A DNA stretch of 64,000 nucleotides from Bacillus sp. NTK071 (GCF_017303315.1 NZ_JAFKOI010000001.1:496001-560000), one strand, 5' to 3'; counted from the stretch's first letter, positions 16,097-25,534 are shown. Translations and numbers: made by a program. Notes: a model not told the origin generated them from the letters alone.

Positions 16097-17725
16097 TTGA
16101 AAAAATTAGTAGTATTACTACTTTCGCTCGTACTTTTGTTAGGAATTGTAGGATGTACGACAACTGAAAACAGTTCATCTAACACAGGCTCCGGAAGTGA
16201 TGAATCAAAGCAAGAAGGTAAGAAGATATTGAAGCTAAATAACGGTAGTGAACCAACTTCATTTGATCCGCCTATAGGATTTGATAGTGTTTCATGGAAT
16301 GCATTGAACAATTTGATGGAAGGTATGACACGTCTTGATCAAGATGACAAACCGCAACCAGCAGCAGCTAAAGAGTGGGAGTTATCTAATGATGGTAAAA
16401 CGTACACTTTTCATCTGCGTGAAGATGCTAAATGGTCAAATGGAGAGCCGGTAACAGCAGGTGATTTTGAATTCGCATGGAAGCGTCTTGCGAATCCGGA
16501 TACTGCTTCTCCCGCAGCTTTTCTTGCTTATTTCATTGATGGTGCAGAAGCCTTTAATACTGGCGAGGGTACTGAAGAAGATATGATGGTAAAAGCGGTA
16601 GACGAATCGACGTTAGAAGTAACGCTTGAAAGCCCGGTGGCTTACTTCCCTAGTCTAGTTTCTAATCCTGCCTTTTTCCCTGTGCACAAGGAAACGGTCG
16701 AAGCGAATCCTGAATGGCATACTGAAGCAGATTCTTATGTAAGTAATGGGCCATTCAAGCTTACAAAATGGGATCACGAATCCGAATTTGTATTTAGTAA
16801 AAATGAGAATTATTGGGACTCTGCTAATGTGAAGTTGGATGAGGTTGATTGGGCAATGGTCGATGATACGAATACAGAATACCAGATGTACAAAACAGGA
16901 GAGCTTCATACATCTGATGTCCCAGCTGACTTAAGTGAAGACCTTTTCAAAGATGGCCAGGCTCAAGTAGAGGATCAATCTGGAACGTATTTCTACCGCT
17001 TTAATCTAGAAATGGAGCCTTTCCAGAATGAGAATATTCGTAAAGCCTTTGCGATGGCTGTTGATCAACAAAAAATCGTAGATTATGTTACAAAAAATGA
17101 AGAAAAACCAGCGCACGGCTTTGTTGCATATGGGTTTGAAGATGCTTCCGGAGGCGATTTTAGGGAAGTTGGAGGAGATCTTGTAACAACGGATGCAGAC
17201 AAAGCGAAGGAGTTACTCAAAAAGGGGATGGAAGAAGAAGGGTATGATAAGCTCCCTAACATAACATTAACTTACAATACTGATGATTCTCACAAGAAAA
17301 TAGCCGAAACACTTCAACAAATGTATAAGGAAGTGCTTGGTGTTAATGTAGATCTTGCTAATCAGGAATGGAATGTATTCTCAGATGAACAGAAGCAACT
17401 GAAACTGCAATTCTCACGTAGCTCATTCCTCGCAGATTATGGAGACCCTATTAATTTCCTTGAAAGTTTCCAAACAGGACACTCGATGAATCGAACGGGG
17501 TGGAGTAATGAAGAATTTGATGGTTTAATTAAACAGGCAAAAGAAGAAACGGATGAAGCCAAGCGTTTTGAGCTCATGCATGAAGCTGAAGCACTATTAT
17601 TTGAAGAAATGCCTATTTTCCCAATTCATTTCTATAACCAGGTATACCTTCAAAATGAAGATGTGACAGGAATTGTTCGTCACCCTGTAGGTTATATGGA
17701 ATTGAAGGATGCAGCTATTAAATAA
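16097..17725 (+). CDS. dppE: Peptide-binding lipoprotein DppE (OppA family)
   Basis: 542 residues, a family 5 extracellular solute-binding protein. The signal peptide LLLSLVLLLGIVGC ends in a lipobox with the lipidated Cys at residue 20, followed by a Ser/Asn-rich linker and the mature domain. Family motifs include GMTRLDQDDKPQPAAAKEWE, TYTFHLREDAKWSNGEPVTAGDFEFAWKR and NIRKAFAMAVDQQKI. Starts at TTG 16097 with AAGGGGGA upstream. It captures peptides outside the membrane and hands them to DppBC. Followed by a terminator, so it ends the dpp unit. Confidence 0.93.
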   Translation: MKKLVVLLLSLVLLLGIVGCTTTENSSSNTGSGSDESKQEGKKILKLNNGSEPTSFDPPIGFDSVSWNALNNLMEGMTRLDQDDKPQPAAAKEWELSNDGKTYTFHLREDAKWSNGEPVTAGDFEFAWKRLANPDTASPAAFLAYFIDGAEAFNTGEGTEEDMMVKAVDESTLEVTLESPVAYFPSLVSNPAFFPVHKETVEANPEWHTEADSYVSNGPFKLTKWDHESEFVFSKNENYWDSANVKLDEVDWAMVDDTNTEYQMYKTGELHTSDVPADLSEDLFKDGQAQVEDQSGTYFYRFNLEMEPFQNENIRKAFAMAVDQQKIVDYVTKNEEKPAHGFVAYGFEDASGGDFREVGGDLVTTDADKAKELLKKGMEEEGYDKLPNITLTYNTDDSHKKIAETLQQMYKEVLGVNVDLANQEWNVFSDEQKQLKLQFSRSSFLADYGDPINFLESFQTGHSMNRTGWSNEEFDGLIKQAKEETDEAKRFELMHEAEALLFEEMPIFPIHFYNQVYLQNEDVTGIVRHPVGYMELKDAAIK

Positions 17726-17732
17726 GTCATTA

Positions 17733-17762
17733 GAGCCCGTCTTTCGAGAACGGGCTCTTTTT
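17733..17762 (+). terminator. Terminator after dppE
   Basis: GAGCCCGT and ACGGGCTC pair around CTTTCGAGA, followed by TTTTT. Confidence 0.92.
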
Positions 17763-17950
17763 AATGGTGAAACTAATACAAATGATTACACTTTTAGCAT
17801 TATATAGTGACTATGTGGGAAGCAACATGATTCAATGTCTCTTTTCTCAAGAAAGGGGCTATAGTTCTAAGGGAATCATTGATAGAATTATAGATGGAGC
17901 AAAAAGTCCTAATTGACTTAAAAGGCAGGCAAAACTGGGAGGGGCTATGA

Positions 17951-18859
17951 TTGGAATTGATTCGTAAAACGATAGCGGTTACAACAGCAACACTATGGAC
18001 TTCGCCAGAAAAAGCTCGACCAATTGATCAAGAAGCAATTACTAATCCAGTAAGGCTTGAGAACTGGCTTGAGAATCTTACATACTCACAAAGCCTTGAG
18101 TTATGCGATCACAACCATGTTCAATCACAGGTGCTGTATGGTGAAGAAGTAATTATTTTAGATGAACGAGTTAATTGGTCATATGTTCTCGTACCGTCAC
18201 AGCCTTCATCAAAAGACGAACGTGGTTATCCTGGTTGGATTCCAACAGTTCAATTATCAGAAAGAGTACTTGAACATTATGATTCTAATATAACGGTTAA
18301 CAAACACGGAGCAAGTCTTAAAACAATCAATGGTGAGATGGAACTTTCTATGAGCTTTCAAACCGTTCTACCATTGATTCAAGAACGTCAATCAGACTAT
18401 CTTGTTTGGACTCCGCACGGTAAAGGAATCGTTAAGAAAGAAGATGCTGTGTTGCGTCCTTCTAAGACTCCGTTTGGGACAGGTGAAGATCTTGTACGTG
18501 AAGCAGAACGATTCATTGGTCTCCTATATCTCTGGGGAGGTATGTCATCATTCGGATATGACTGTTCGGGATTTAGCTACAATATGGCTAAAGCAATTGG
18601 ATGTACCATTCCAAGGGATGCCCATGACCAATTCAATGGTGGGAAGGCAGTAAATGATGGAGATTGGGAGAAGGGAGATTTGCTTTTCTTCGCATACCAA
18701 TATGGAAAGGGCTCTGTTCACCATGTAGGGATATATTACGGGGAAGGTAAAATGATCCATTCTCCAAGTACTGGCCGTTTCATTGAAATTACTCCTCTCA
18801 AAGGAACGCTTTATGAAGAAGAGCTTTGTGGAGTTCGTAGATATTGGGGGAACAGTTGA
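17951..18859 (+). CDS. ykfC: Gamma-D-glutamyl-L-diamino acid endopeptidase YkfC (NlpC/P60)
   Basis: 302 residues. Two SH3b-like regions (about 10-165) precede an NlpC/P60 domain with catalytic C205 (FGYDCSGFSY), H258 (VHHVGIYY) and H270 (MIHSP). YkfC cuts L-Ala-gamma-D-Glu from diamino acid in muropeptide stems; no signal peptide is present, so it acts on imported peptides in the cytosol. Starts at TTG 17951 with GGGAGGGG upstream; the nearby ATG 17947 is closed by a stop. In B. subtilis ykfC lies downstream of dppE, as here, but the epimerase ykfB and peptidase ykfA are absent. Confidence 0.9.
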   Translation: MELIRKTIAVTTATLWTSPEKARPIDQEAITNPVRLENWLENLTYSQSLELCDHNHVQSQVLYGEEVIILDERVNWSYVLVPSQPSSKDERGYPGWIPTVQLSERVLEHYDSNITVNKHGASLKTINGEMELSMSFQTVLPLIQERQSDYLVWTPHGKGIVKKEDAVLRPSKTPFGTGEDLVREAERFIGLLYLWGGMSSFGYDCSGFSYNMAKAIGCTIPRDAHDQFNGGKAVNDGDWEKGDLLFFAYQYGKGSVHHVGIYYGEGKMIHSPSTGRFIEITPLKGTLYEEELCGVRRYWGNS

Positions 18860-19641
18860 TGAACTTTGGACAAGTATCCGGAAAAATTCTTGATTGCTTT
18901 CGTAGTCTTGAAGGGAATCAATCACTCTATGTATTAGCTCCTGATGGAGAGATTGCATTAAATGAAGATCAGCCAGTATCATCAGCAAGTATTGTTAAAC
19001 TGGCGATTATGATTGCAGCATTAAGAAAATTAGATAATGGAGATCTCAATTTTAATACCGTCATACCTATTGAATCTAGTAATAAAGTGGAGGGAGCAGG
19101 CGTTATTTCTCTCCTTTCAAATGAATTACAGTGGACAGTGTCTGATCTGATTAAGCTTATGATCGTTTCGTCTGATAATACTGCTACGAATCAACTGATT
19201 GAATTACTAGGTGAAGCTGAAATTAACCATACGATGAAGTGTGCAGGCGCTTTTCATTCAAAGCTTATGAGAAAAATGATGGATCGGGAAGCCGTTAAAG
19301 TTGGTAGGGATAATATGATTAGCGGTAAAGATACCTACTTATTGCTAAACGAACTCGTTACGACGCATCTTTTATCTGAATCTTCAATGGAGTGGGGAAT
19401 CACTGTTCTAATGCAGCAACAGTTGAAAGATAAGTTTCCATCAAAAATAGCCAAACTTCAAAACGATGTTCTTGCTCATAAAACGGGTGAACTTCCTGGA
19501 GTAGAGCATGATGCAGGAATATTGTTTACGTCGAAAGGACCAGTGATCTATGCGTTTCTAACAGCCGGTCTCATTGAAAATCGCTACGGTAGAGATGCGA
19601 TATCTAATGCTGGTCGACTATTATACGATTACTACATGTAA
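18859..19641 (+). CDS. Cytosolic serine beta-lactamase-like hydrolase (class A fold)
   Basis: 260 residues. Class A/penicillin-binding motifs are in order: S44-I-V-K47 (nucleophile and general base), S105-D-N107 and K208-T-G210. A canonical omega-loop ExxLN is not evident, so strong lactamase activity is doubtful. There is no signal peptide; the chain begins MNFGQVSGKILDCF. Most class A lactamases are secreted, so the product probably acts on internal D-amino-acid peptides or muropeptides. The ATG overlaps the ykfC stop (TGATG) with GGGGGA upstream, so translation is coupled to the muropeptide endopeptidase. Confidence 0.8.
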   Translation: MNFGQVSGKILDCFRSLEGNQSLYVLAPDGEIALNEDQPVSSASIVKLAIMIAALRKLDNGDLNFNTVIPIESSNKVEGAGVISLLSNELQWTVSDLIKLMIVSSDNTATNQLIELLGEAEINHTMKCAGAFHSKLMRKMMDREAVKVGRDNMISGKDTYLLLNELVTTHLLSESSMEWGITVLMQQQLKDKFPSKIAKLQNDVLAHKTGELPGVEHDAGILFTSKGPVIYAFLTAGLIENRYGRDAISNAGRLLYDYYM

Positions 19642-19653
19642 TTTGAAAAACCA

Positions 19654-19689
19654 TACAAAAAACACCCCGGAACGGGGTGTTTTTTGTAT
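19654..19689 (+). terminator. Bidirectional terminator
   Basis: TACAAAAAACACCCC and GGGGTGTTTTTTGTA pair perfectly around GGAAC. It separates the ykfC operon from the convergent transpeptidase gene. Confidence 0.92.
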
Positions 19690-19693
19690 AATT

Positions 19694-20194
19694 TTAAGGA
19701 CCAATCGTTACGGATGTTCCAATTGGGATGGTTCTTGCTAGATCTTCTACATCCCTGTTATGCATTCGAATACACCCTCGAGATACATACTTGCCGATTG
19801 AAGAAGGATCATTTGTACCGTGGATACCATAATGGATTTTCGAAATACTCATCCACATTGTACCGAACGGACCTCCTGGATTTGGTGCCTTGTTAATGAT
19901 AATAAAGTTACCTGATGGAGTATCGTGAAGCATACGTCCAACGCCAACAGGGTATACATTAATAACGGAGCCATTTTTTAGAAGTGAAAGAGTTCGGTTT
20001 TTGAGCGATACATAAATTGTATAAGGAAGAGTAGAGGGATCGAGGTACCCAGGGATATTAATTAGCTGACCTGGGTAAATCAGATTTGGATTCGCAAGTG
20101 AATTAGCTTGGATAATGGCTAATACAGGAACGCGATAATCGCCAGATATTGAACTTAGGGTCTCACCTGGTTTCACAATGTGTCTCACGTGCAT
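19694..20194 (-). CDS. L,D-transpeptidase with LysM domain (YkuD family)
   Basis: About 166 residues from ATG 20194 (or GTG 20188, better spaced from the AGGGGG on the minus strand). An N-terminal LysM (about 3-48: [32 protein letters not shown]) binds peptidoglycan; the YkuD domain follows, with the catalytic H and C in [20 protein letters not shown]. YkuD enzymes make 3-3 crosslinks or exchange D-amino acids in the cell wall. No signal peptide is seen from this start, as in B. subtilis YkuD. A longer reading from 20260 would add a hydrophobic stretch but overlaps the divergent gene. Confidence 0.88.
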   Translation of the reverse strand: MHVRHIVKPGETLSSISGDYRVPVLAIIQANSLANPNLIYPGQLINIPGYLDPSTLPYTIYVSLKNRTLSLLKNGSVINVYPVGVGRMLHDTPSGNFIIINKAPNPGGPFGTMWMSISKIHYGIHGTNDPSSIGKYVSRGCIRMHNRDVEDLARTIPIGTSVTIGP

Positions 20195-20225
20195 ACCCCC
20201 TGTAAATAATAGTAAGATGAAGGGA

Positions 20226-20741
20226 ATGAAAGAAGTGAACGTAATTGTTTTGGGTGACACTCATATGCCACGTATGGCAAAGCAGCTTCCAGAACGTCTG
20301 CTTAATGAAATAAGAGCTGCTGATCTCATTATTCATGTAGGCGATTGGCAAACAAGAGATGTCTATGAACAATTGAAGCAATTTGCCCCTGTGAAAGGAG
20401 TCTACGGGAACGTTGACGAACCTTTTTTTTATGGTCACTTTAAAGACAAACTTGTGCTTAATCTTGCTGGGCATCGGATTGGTGTAACACATGGTCACGG
20501 CAAAGGTAAGACAACTGAGAAGAGGGCATTAGACCAATTTAGTAATCAAGATGTTGAACTGATTCTATTTGGTCATTCCCACATACCACTCCATAGAGAA
20601 TATGAAGGAAGAGTTCTTTTTAATCCTGGATCACCAACAGATAAGAGAAGACAGTCTCATTATTCCTTTGGGAAGCTTACTCTTTTTAAGAATGAGCCCA
20701 TTCAAATTGAGCATATTTTCTTTGTCGATAAGAAGCAATGA
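20226..20741 (+). CDS. YfcE/MJ0936-type metallophosphoesterase
   Basis: 171 residues from ATG 20226 (ATG 20217 and GTG 20235 are alternatives; GTG 20235 has the best spacing from AAGGGA). Calcineurin-like metal-site motifs appear in order: GDTHMPR, HVGDWQT, GNVDEP, THGHGKG and FGHSHIP. Such enzymes hydrolyse phosphodiesters with Mn or Ni; B. subtilis YsnB is a relative. The physiological substrate is unknown. Divergent from the L,D-transpeptidase gene, with very little intergenic space. Confidence 0.85.
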   Translation: MKEVNVIVLGDTHMPRMAKQLPERLLNEIRAADLIIHVGDWQTRDVYEQLKQFAPVKGVYGNVDEPFFYGHFKDKLVLNLAGHRIGVTHGHGKGKTTEKRALDQFSNQDVELILFGHSHIPLHREYEGRVLFNPGSPTDKRRQSHYSFGKLTLFKNEPIQIEHIFFVDKKQ

Positions 20742-20772
20742 GACGTACAGCATTTCGCTTGTGCATAAATTG

Positions 20773-20801
20773 TTGAACAAAAAAGCCTCAGTATGTATAA
20801 T
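20773..20801 (+). promoter_or_regulatory. SigA-type promoter of carotenoid block 1
   Basis: TTGAAC (20773-20778) and TATAAT (20796-20801) are 17 bases apart, 54 bases upstream of the first desaturase gene. No sigma-B motif was recognised. Confidence 0.7.
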
Positions 20802-20854
20802 GTTTGTATAACTTATGTGCGAAGTGGCATATGCGGATAGAAGGGAAGATCGTC

Positions 20855-22357
20855 ATGACAACAACCAAACGAATTATTGTAATCGGGGCCGGGCCAGGAG
20901 GCTTAACTGCCGCAATGCTATTAGCAAGCAAAGGGTACTCAGTTTCTGTTTATGAGAAGCAGCCATTTGTAGGTGGCAGAACATCAGGATTTGAGCGTGA
21001 TGGCTATAGATTTGATAGAGGACCTACCTTTCTTAATATGCCGCATATACTTGAAGAAATGTTTGAAGAAGCTGGACGAAGTGTCCATGATTATCTTGAT
21101 TTAGTAGAAATTGATCCAATGTATGAACTGAAGTTTGATGACGTATCTTTCTATCCAACTAGAGATCAAGATGAGATGGTAAGAAGAATTGAGAAGACGT
21201 TTCCAGGTGATGGTGAAGGCTATCGAAGATTTATGAAGGAAGAAAAAGAGAAGTTTGAAGCATTGATGCCTATTTTACAGAACAAACATGATTCCCTGCT
21301 AGACTATGGGAGATGGCGTTTTGTAAAAGCTTTGCCAAAGCTTACTGTTACTGAGAGTGTCTATAAAAGATTAGCTAGTTATTTTGACGATGAACGTCTT
21401 CGCCTTTCTTTCACATTTCAAGCAAAGTATCTAGGAATGTCACCATGGGAATGTCCTGGAGCATTTACAATCCTTTCTTATATGGAGCATGCTTATGGGA
21501 TTTTTCATCCAATTGGTGGACTCAATCAAATACCTGAGGCCATGGCAAGAGTAATTAAAGAAGATGGCGGAGAGATTCATACTGGTAAAGGGGTGAAACA
21601 GCTTATACTTGATGGAAAAACAGTTGTGGGTGTAGAACTAGAAGATGGTACCACTGATTATGCAGATGAAGTTATCATTAATGCTGATTTTGCGCATGCT
21701 GTAAATCACCTCATTCCATCTGGCACGGTGAAAAAGTACACCCCTGAGAAGATGGAGAAGAAGAAGTATTCATGCTCAGCATTTATGCTTTATCTAGGAG
21801 TCAATAAAACCTATGATTTATCACATCACTCCATTGTCTTTTCTTCTGATTATAAAAAAAATGTAGAAGAGCTTACGAAGCAGAAAATGCTTTCGGACGA
21901 TCCATCTATTTATATACAAAATGCCTCTGTAACGGATAAAACACTTGCACCTGAAGGCAAATCTTCCATTTATATTTTAGCACCAGTTCCAAATAATTTT
22001 AGTTTAATTGATTGGGAGAAACACAAAGAGGATTTTAGGAGACTCGTTCTAGATCAGATCAAGAAGAAAACAGGCTTTACCGATCTTGAAGAACATATTG
22101 AAGTTGAAGAAATGTACACCCCAACTGATTGGGAAACGGATATGAATGTTTATAAGGGTGCTACGTTTAACCTTGCACATAATCTTCCACAAATGATGTA
22201 TTTTAGACCACCTAACCAATTTAAAGAGCTGAATCAATGTTGGCTTGTTGGAGGGGGAACACACCCAGGGAGCGGTCTCCCAACGATCATGGAATCTGCT
22301 CGCATAACAAGTAGAATGTTGCACGAGCAACCTGCATTAACGAGGTCTGAAACATGA
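20855..22357 (+). CDS. CrtN/CrtI-family carotenoid desaturase or oxidase
   Basis: 500 residues. The FAD dinucleotide motif is IGAGPGGLTAAMLLASKGYSV at the N-terminus, and the C-terminal CrtI signature is VGGGTHPGSGLPTIMESARI. GRTSGFERDGYRFDRGPTF corresponds to the substrate-channel entry. The central part (WECPGAFTILSYMEHAYGIFHPIGG) is closer to phytoene-desaturase-like proteins than to S. aureus CrtN. Which desaturation or oxidation step it performs cannot be told from sequence. GAAGGGA precedes ATG 20855. The stop overlaps the next desaturase (ATGA). Confidence 0.85.
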   Translation: MTTTKRIIVIGAGPGGLTAAMLLASKGYSVSVYEKQPFVGGRTSGFERDGYRFDRGPTFLNMPHILEEMFEEAGRSVHDYLDLVEIDPMYELKFDDVSFYPTRDQDEMVRRIEKTFPGDGEGYRRFMKEEKEKFEALMPILQNKHDSLLDYGRWRFVKALPKLTVTESVYKRLASYFDDERLRLSFTFQAKYLGMSPWECPGAFTILSYMEHAYGIFHPIGGLNQIPEAMARVIKEDGGEIHTGKGVKQLILDGKTVVGVELEDGTTDYADEVIINADFAHAVNHLIPSGTVKKYTPEKMEKKKYSCSAFMLYLGVNKTYDLSHHSIVFSSDYKKNVEELTKQKMLSDDPSIYIQNASVTDKTLAPEGKSSIYILAPVPNNFSLIDWEKHKEDFRRLVLDQIKKKTGFTDLEEHIEVEEMYTPTDWETDMNVYKGATFNLAHNLPQMMYFRPPNQFKELNQCWLVGGGTHPGSGLPTIMESARITSRMLHEQPALTRSET

Positions 22358-23790
22358 GTATCGGTATAGTAGGTGGAGGAATTGGCGGAATGTTCTCAGC
22401 CCTTTTTCTTGCTCAAAAAGGGTACGACGTAACGATTCATGAAAAATCATCATCGCTTGGGGGTAGACTTTCTTTCGTTGAAAGAGAAGGGTTCAAAATT
22501 GATAAAGGGCCAACCATCGTTTTACTTCCAGGCATGATTTATGAATTCCTTGATAAAGCTGGGATTCCAAGAGATGAAGTCGAGATGGTGCGCTGCGACC
22601 CCCTTTATCGAATGATCTATCCTGATGGCACTACATTTACTAAAACGAGTGATGTTGACAAACAGCTTAAGGAAATCAGTCGTGTTTTTCCAGGTGAGGA
22701 AAAACACTTTTTATCCTATCTAAATGACATGCGTGTGCGGTTTACAAAAGGGAAAGCGGCTTTTCTAGAACAGTCCTTCGTCAAAAGAAAAGACTTCTTT
22801 ACCCCAAAGAACATTAAGTTATTACTTGAGCTTAAAGCGTATCAATCTGTTCAGTCTCAAGTAGGAGATTACTTTACAAACACACGAATGCAAGATGCTT
22901 TCTCCCTTCAAACGTTATACATCGGAGGGGAACCATCAGCTTCACCAGCGCTTTATTCACTTGTTCCGTTTAGTGAGTACGAGCATGGCATTTGGTATAT
23001 AAAAGGTGGATATGCTAGTTTAATATCTGTTTTAGAAAAGCATTTGCGCATCCAAAACGTAACAGTTCATTTAGAGTCTTCTGTGGAAGAGCTTCTAATA
23101 GAAGGCAACACCTGTAAAGGAATACGCACAACAGATGGCGAACATTATTACAACAAAGTAGTGTACAATGGAGATTTCCCGTTAATAAACCAATTAATCA
23201 AAGGTAAAAAGTCTTCTAAAAAGAAATATAAGGCTTCATCTGGCTGTTTACTTCTTTACATGGGTCTTAATCGTGTTTATGAAGAGGCGGATGTTCATCA
23301 ATTCTTTATGACAGACGATTTTTCAACGCATATGAATGACGTATTTAAAAGCGGTAAACTGACGGATCAACCTGCTGTTTATACATTTCACCCCTCACGA
23401 ATTGATGATTCGCTAGCTCCTCCTGGTAAGGGAGTGCTATACGTTCTAATTCCTGTGCCTTCAGGGGAATCAATTGATTGGAATGATAAAGAAGAGGTAG
23501 CCAATCGAATGATTCAATTATTGGATAATCGAGGATTTCCTAATTTGAAAGAATCAATTGAATGGTTAGAGATTCGGACACCTAGTGATGCCGAAAAAGA
23601 AGGACTTTACCAAGGTGGCAGTTTCGGGATTGCTCCTACACTTACACAGTCTGGTGCTTTTCGGCCACAGGTTAAGCCGTTTAAATATAATAATCTCTAT
23701 GCAGTTGGGGCTTCCATTCATCCTGGTGGAGGAATACCGATCGTTATACAGGGAGCAGAACTTCTAGTGAAAGAAATCGAAAGGGAGTGA
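22354..23790 (+). CDS. crtN: Dehydrosqualene desaturase CrtN
   Basis: 478 residues. FAD motif GGGIGGMFSALFLAQKGYDV; substrate-side motif IDKGPTIVLLPGM; middle motif SLQTLYIGGEPSASPALYSLVP and IWYIKGG; C-terminal signature ASIHPGGGIPIV. These segments resemble S. aureus CrtN (GPTIVMMP, TLYIG, FIKGG), which converts dehydrosqualene to 4,4'-diaponeurosporene or -lycopene. It is translationally coupled to the desaturase before it and lies seven bases from crtM after it, which makes the substrate. Of the four paralogues in the window this is the best CrtN candidate. Confidence 0.82.
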   Translation: MSIGIVGGGIGGMFSALFLAQKGYDVTIHEKSSSLGGRLSFVEREGFKIDKGPTIVLLPGMIYEFLDKAGIPRDEVEMVRCDPLYRMIYPDGTTFTKTSDVDKQLKEISRVFPGEEKHFLSYLNDMRVRFTKGKAAFLEQSFVKRKDFFTPKNIKLLLELKAYQSVQSQVGDYFTNTRMQDAFSLQTLYIGGEPSASPALYSLVPFSEYEHGIWYIKGGYASLISVLEKHLRIQNVTVHLESSVEELLIEGNTCKGIRTTDGEHYYNKVVYNGDFPLINQLIKGKKSSKKKYKASSGCLLLYMGLNRVYEEADVHQFFMTDDFSTHMNDVFKSGKLTDQPAVYTFHPSRIDDSLAPPGKGVLYVLIPVPSGESIDWNDKEEVANRMIQLLDNRGFPNLKESIEWLEIRTPSDAEKEGLYQGGSFGIAPTLTQSGAFRPQVKPFKYNNLYAVGASIHPGGGIPIVIQGAELLVKEIERE

Positions 23791-23797
23791 GCGAAAG

Positions 23798-24634
23798 ATG
23801 CTGGAACAAGCTTATAATCACTGTGAAGCAATCATTAAACATCATTCTAAAACATTTTACAAAGCTTTTTCCTTATTACCTCCTACAAAGCGAAAGGCCG
23901 TTTGGGCTGTCTATGGTTTCTGTAGGCAGGTAGATGATATTGTCGATGAAGGCACAGATCCAGAAGCAGAACTAACTGTCTTTCGCGCTCAATTTGCCTC
24001 TTTTCTTAATGGACAAGTACCAGATACAGATCCAATGTGGCTAGCCCTTGAAGATGTATTTCAGAAGTTCCCAATGGAACCAGAAGCTTTTCATGATATG
24101 ATTGCAGGTCAGGAAATGGATCTTTATAAAACGAAATATTATACTTTAGATGAACTTGAGCACTATTCCTATCATGTAGCAAGTACAGTCGGGTTGATGC
24201 TCCTACCCATTCTTGCTCCTAAGAAAGTAGACAAATTGAGAGAAAGTGCAATTGCTCTAGGTCTAGGAATGCAAATTACGAACATTCTCCGTGATATATC
24301 AGAAGACCTTGAAAGACAGAGGATTTATCTACCTATAGATGAAATGATTGCTTCAGGGTATATGGTCGATGATTTACTTAACCATCGTTTAACAGAAGAG
24401 TTCATTGAAGTTTGGGAAAGGTTAGCGATGAGAGCGGAAACTCATTATGAAAAGGCTCTCTCCGCGATGCATCACTATCCACTCGATGCTCGTTTACCTG
24501 TTAAAAGCTCTGCCGTCTTTTACCGCGCAATTCTAAAGTCGATCCGAAAAAAAGGCTATAACATTTTTGAACAGCGTGCGTTTGTAACTGATAAAGAAAA
24601 AGAAGAATTATTGTCTGCAATAGCAGGGAATTAA
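23798..24634 (+). CDS. crtM: Dehydrosqualene synthase CrtM
   Basis: 278 residues, squalene/phytoene synthase family. Condenses two farnesyl diphosphates to the C30 precursor dehydrosqualene. The two aspartate-rich Mg sites are visible: RQVDDIVDE (D46-D50) and NILRDISEDLERQRIYLP (D166-D170). C30 rather than C40 specificity is inferred from the company of C30 genes (crtP, crtQ, crtO); sequence alone cannot separate CrtM from CrtB. AAGGGAG lies ten bases before ATG 23798. Last gene of the block. Confidence 0.9.
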   Translation: MLEQAYNHCEAIIKHHSKTFYKAFSLLPPTKRKAVWAVYGFCRQVDDIVDEGTDPEAELTVFRAQFASFLNGQVPDTDPMWLALEDVFQKFPMEPEAFHDMIAGQEMDLYKTKYYTLDELEHYSYHVASTVGLMLLPILAPKKVDKLRESAIALGLGMQITNILRDISEDLERQRIYLPIDEMIASGYMVDDLLNHRLTEEFIEVWERLAMRAETHYEKALSAMHHYPLDARLPVKSSAVFYRAILKSIRKKGYNIFEQRAFVTDKEKEELLSAIAGN

Positions 24635-24639
24635 TTAAT

Positions 24640-24669
24640 CGCTTCCTCACTTAGGGAGCGTTTTTTTAT
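24640..24669 (+). terminator. Terminator after crtM
   Basis: CGCTTCC and GGGAGCG pair around TCACTTA, followed by TTTTTTTATT. Confidence 0.88.
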
Positions 24670-24903
24670 TGAATAATTAGACCGGTAAGGCAAGAAGTTG
24701 TTGAGAAAATGGTTGCTGTTTGAAATAATTGTCATTGTACTAAAACAAAAAGTAATGGAGGCGGCATTCATAGTCCATTGGAGCTTTTGATCGGCGCGTT
24801 TCGTATGAATTGAAGAGTGAAATGGACAAGAATGTAGCCTGCAGTACTAAAACATTACGTAAATGGAAGACAGAAAGAAATGATACATAAGGTGGGGACA
24901 ATT

Positions 24904-25464
24904 TTGATAACGATATCTAAAGACAAAATTATGTTAAGAGAAGCGACCTGGAATGATATTAACGAACTTTACTATTGGAAATACGAGGAGAAAGAACAAG
25001 AAGCGAAGAAGTGGAATGGTCCTTACATTCCTGAAAGGAAGATAACGAGAAGAGAGTATCGAAGATCGTGGGAGCATAATAATGAAATTCTACCTGGTAT
25101 TCCCGATACTCTTGTCATATTAGCAGGAGACCATGTGATTGGAACTGTTGGCTCTTATTGGGTGGATCGAAATACAAATTGGCTTGAAACAGGAATTGTG
25201 ATTTACGACAAACAATATTGGAATGGTGGGTACGGTTCAGAAGCATACAGAGTATGGATTGATTTTCTCTTCCGTTCAACAACTCTTCACCGTCTTGGGA
25301 TGTCCACCTGGTCTGGAAATCATCGAATGATGAAGGTGGCAGAGAAACTTGGAATGAAAGAAGAAGCGAGAATAAGAGATGCAAGAATGGTAGATGGAGA
25401 GTACTATGATGCTATCAAAATGGGAATGCTGCGTAAAGAATGGGAGATTCTTAATAAATCGTAA
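24904..25464 (+). CDS. GNAT acetyltransferase (RimJ/RimL type)
   Basis: About 186 residues, starting at TTG 24904 with GGTGGGG six bases upstream (ATG 24880 and ATG 24931 are alternatives). MLREATWNDINELYYWKYEEKEQEA opens the GNAT fold, the acetyl-CoA pyrophosphate site is GIVIYDKQYWNGGYGSEA, and HRLGMSTWSGNHRMMKVAEKLGMKEEARIRDA is the typical C-terminal half. The group modifies protein N-termini or small amines; the substrate is unknown. The 240 bp before it hold nothing I recognise. Confidence 0.8.
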   Translation: MITISKDKIMLREATWNDINELYYWKYEEKEQEAKKWNGPYIPERKITRREYRRSWEHNNEILPGIPDTLVILAGDHVIGTVGSYWVDRNTNWLETGIVIYDKQYWNGGYGSEAYRVWIDFLFRSTTLHRLGMSTWSGNHRMMKVAEKLGMKEEARIRDARMVDGEYYDAIKMGMLRKEWEILNKS

Positions 25465-25534
25465 TGTGATAGTGTTTTTATACATCATATATGACATGAT
25501 AGATAACGAGAGATTAGATAACCTGGAGGAATTT

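Noticed and set aside
17764-17916. A 50-codon open frame starting ATGGTGAAACTAATAC between dppE and ykfC
   Set aside because: No ribosome binding site, it starts at the tail of the dppE terminator and the product resembles nothing known. Treated as chance.
20195-20260. An N-terminal signal sequence on the L,D-transpeptidase (start at 20260)
   Set aside because: The extension overlaps the start region of the divergent phosphoesterase, has no ribosome binding site, and AGGGGG marks the start near 20188-20194.
24670-24903. A remnant gene between crtM and the acetyltransferase
   Set aside because: The AATGGAGG-like signals lead to frames of at most a dozen codons; no recognisable protein remains.
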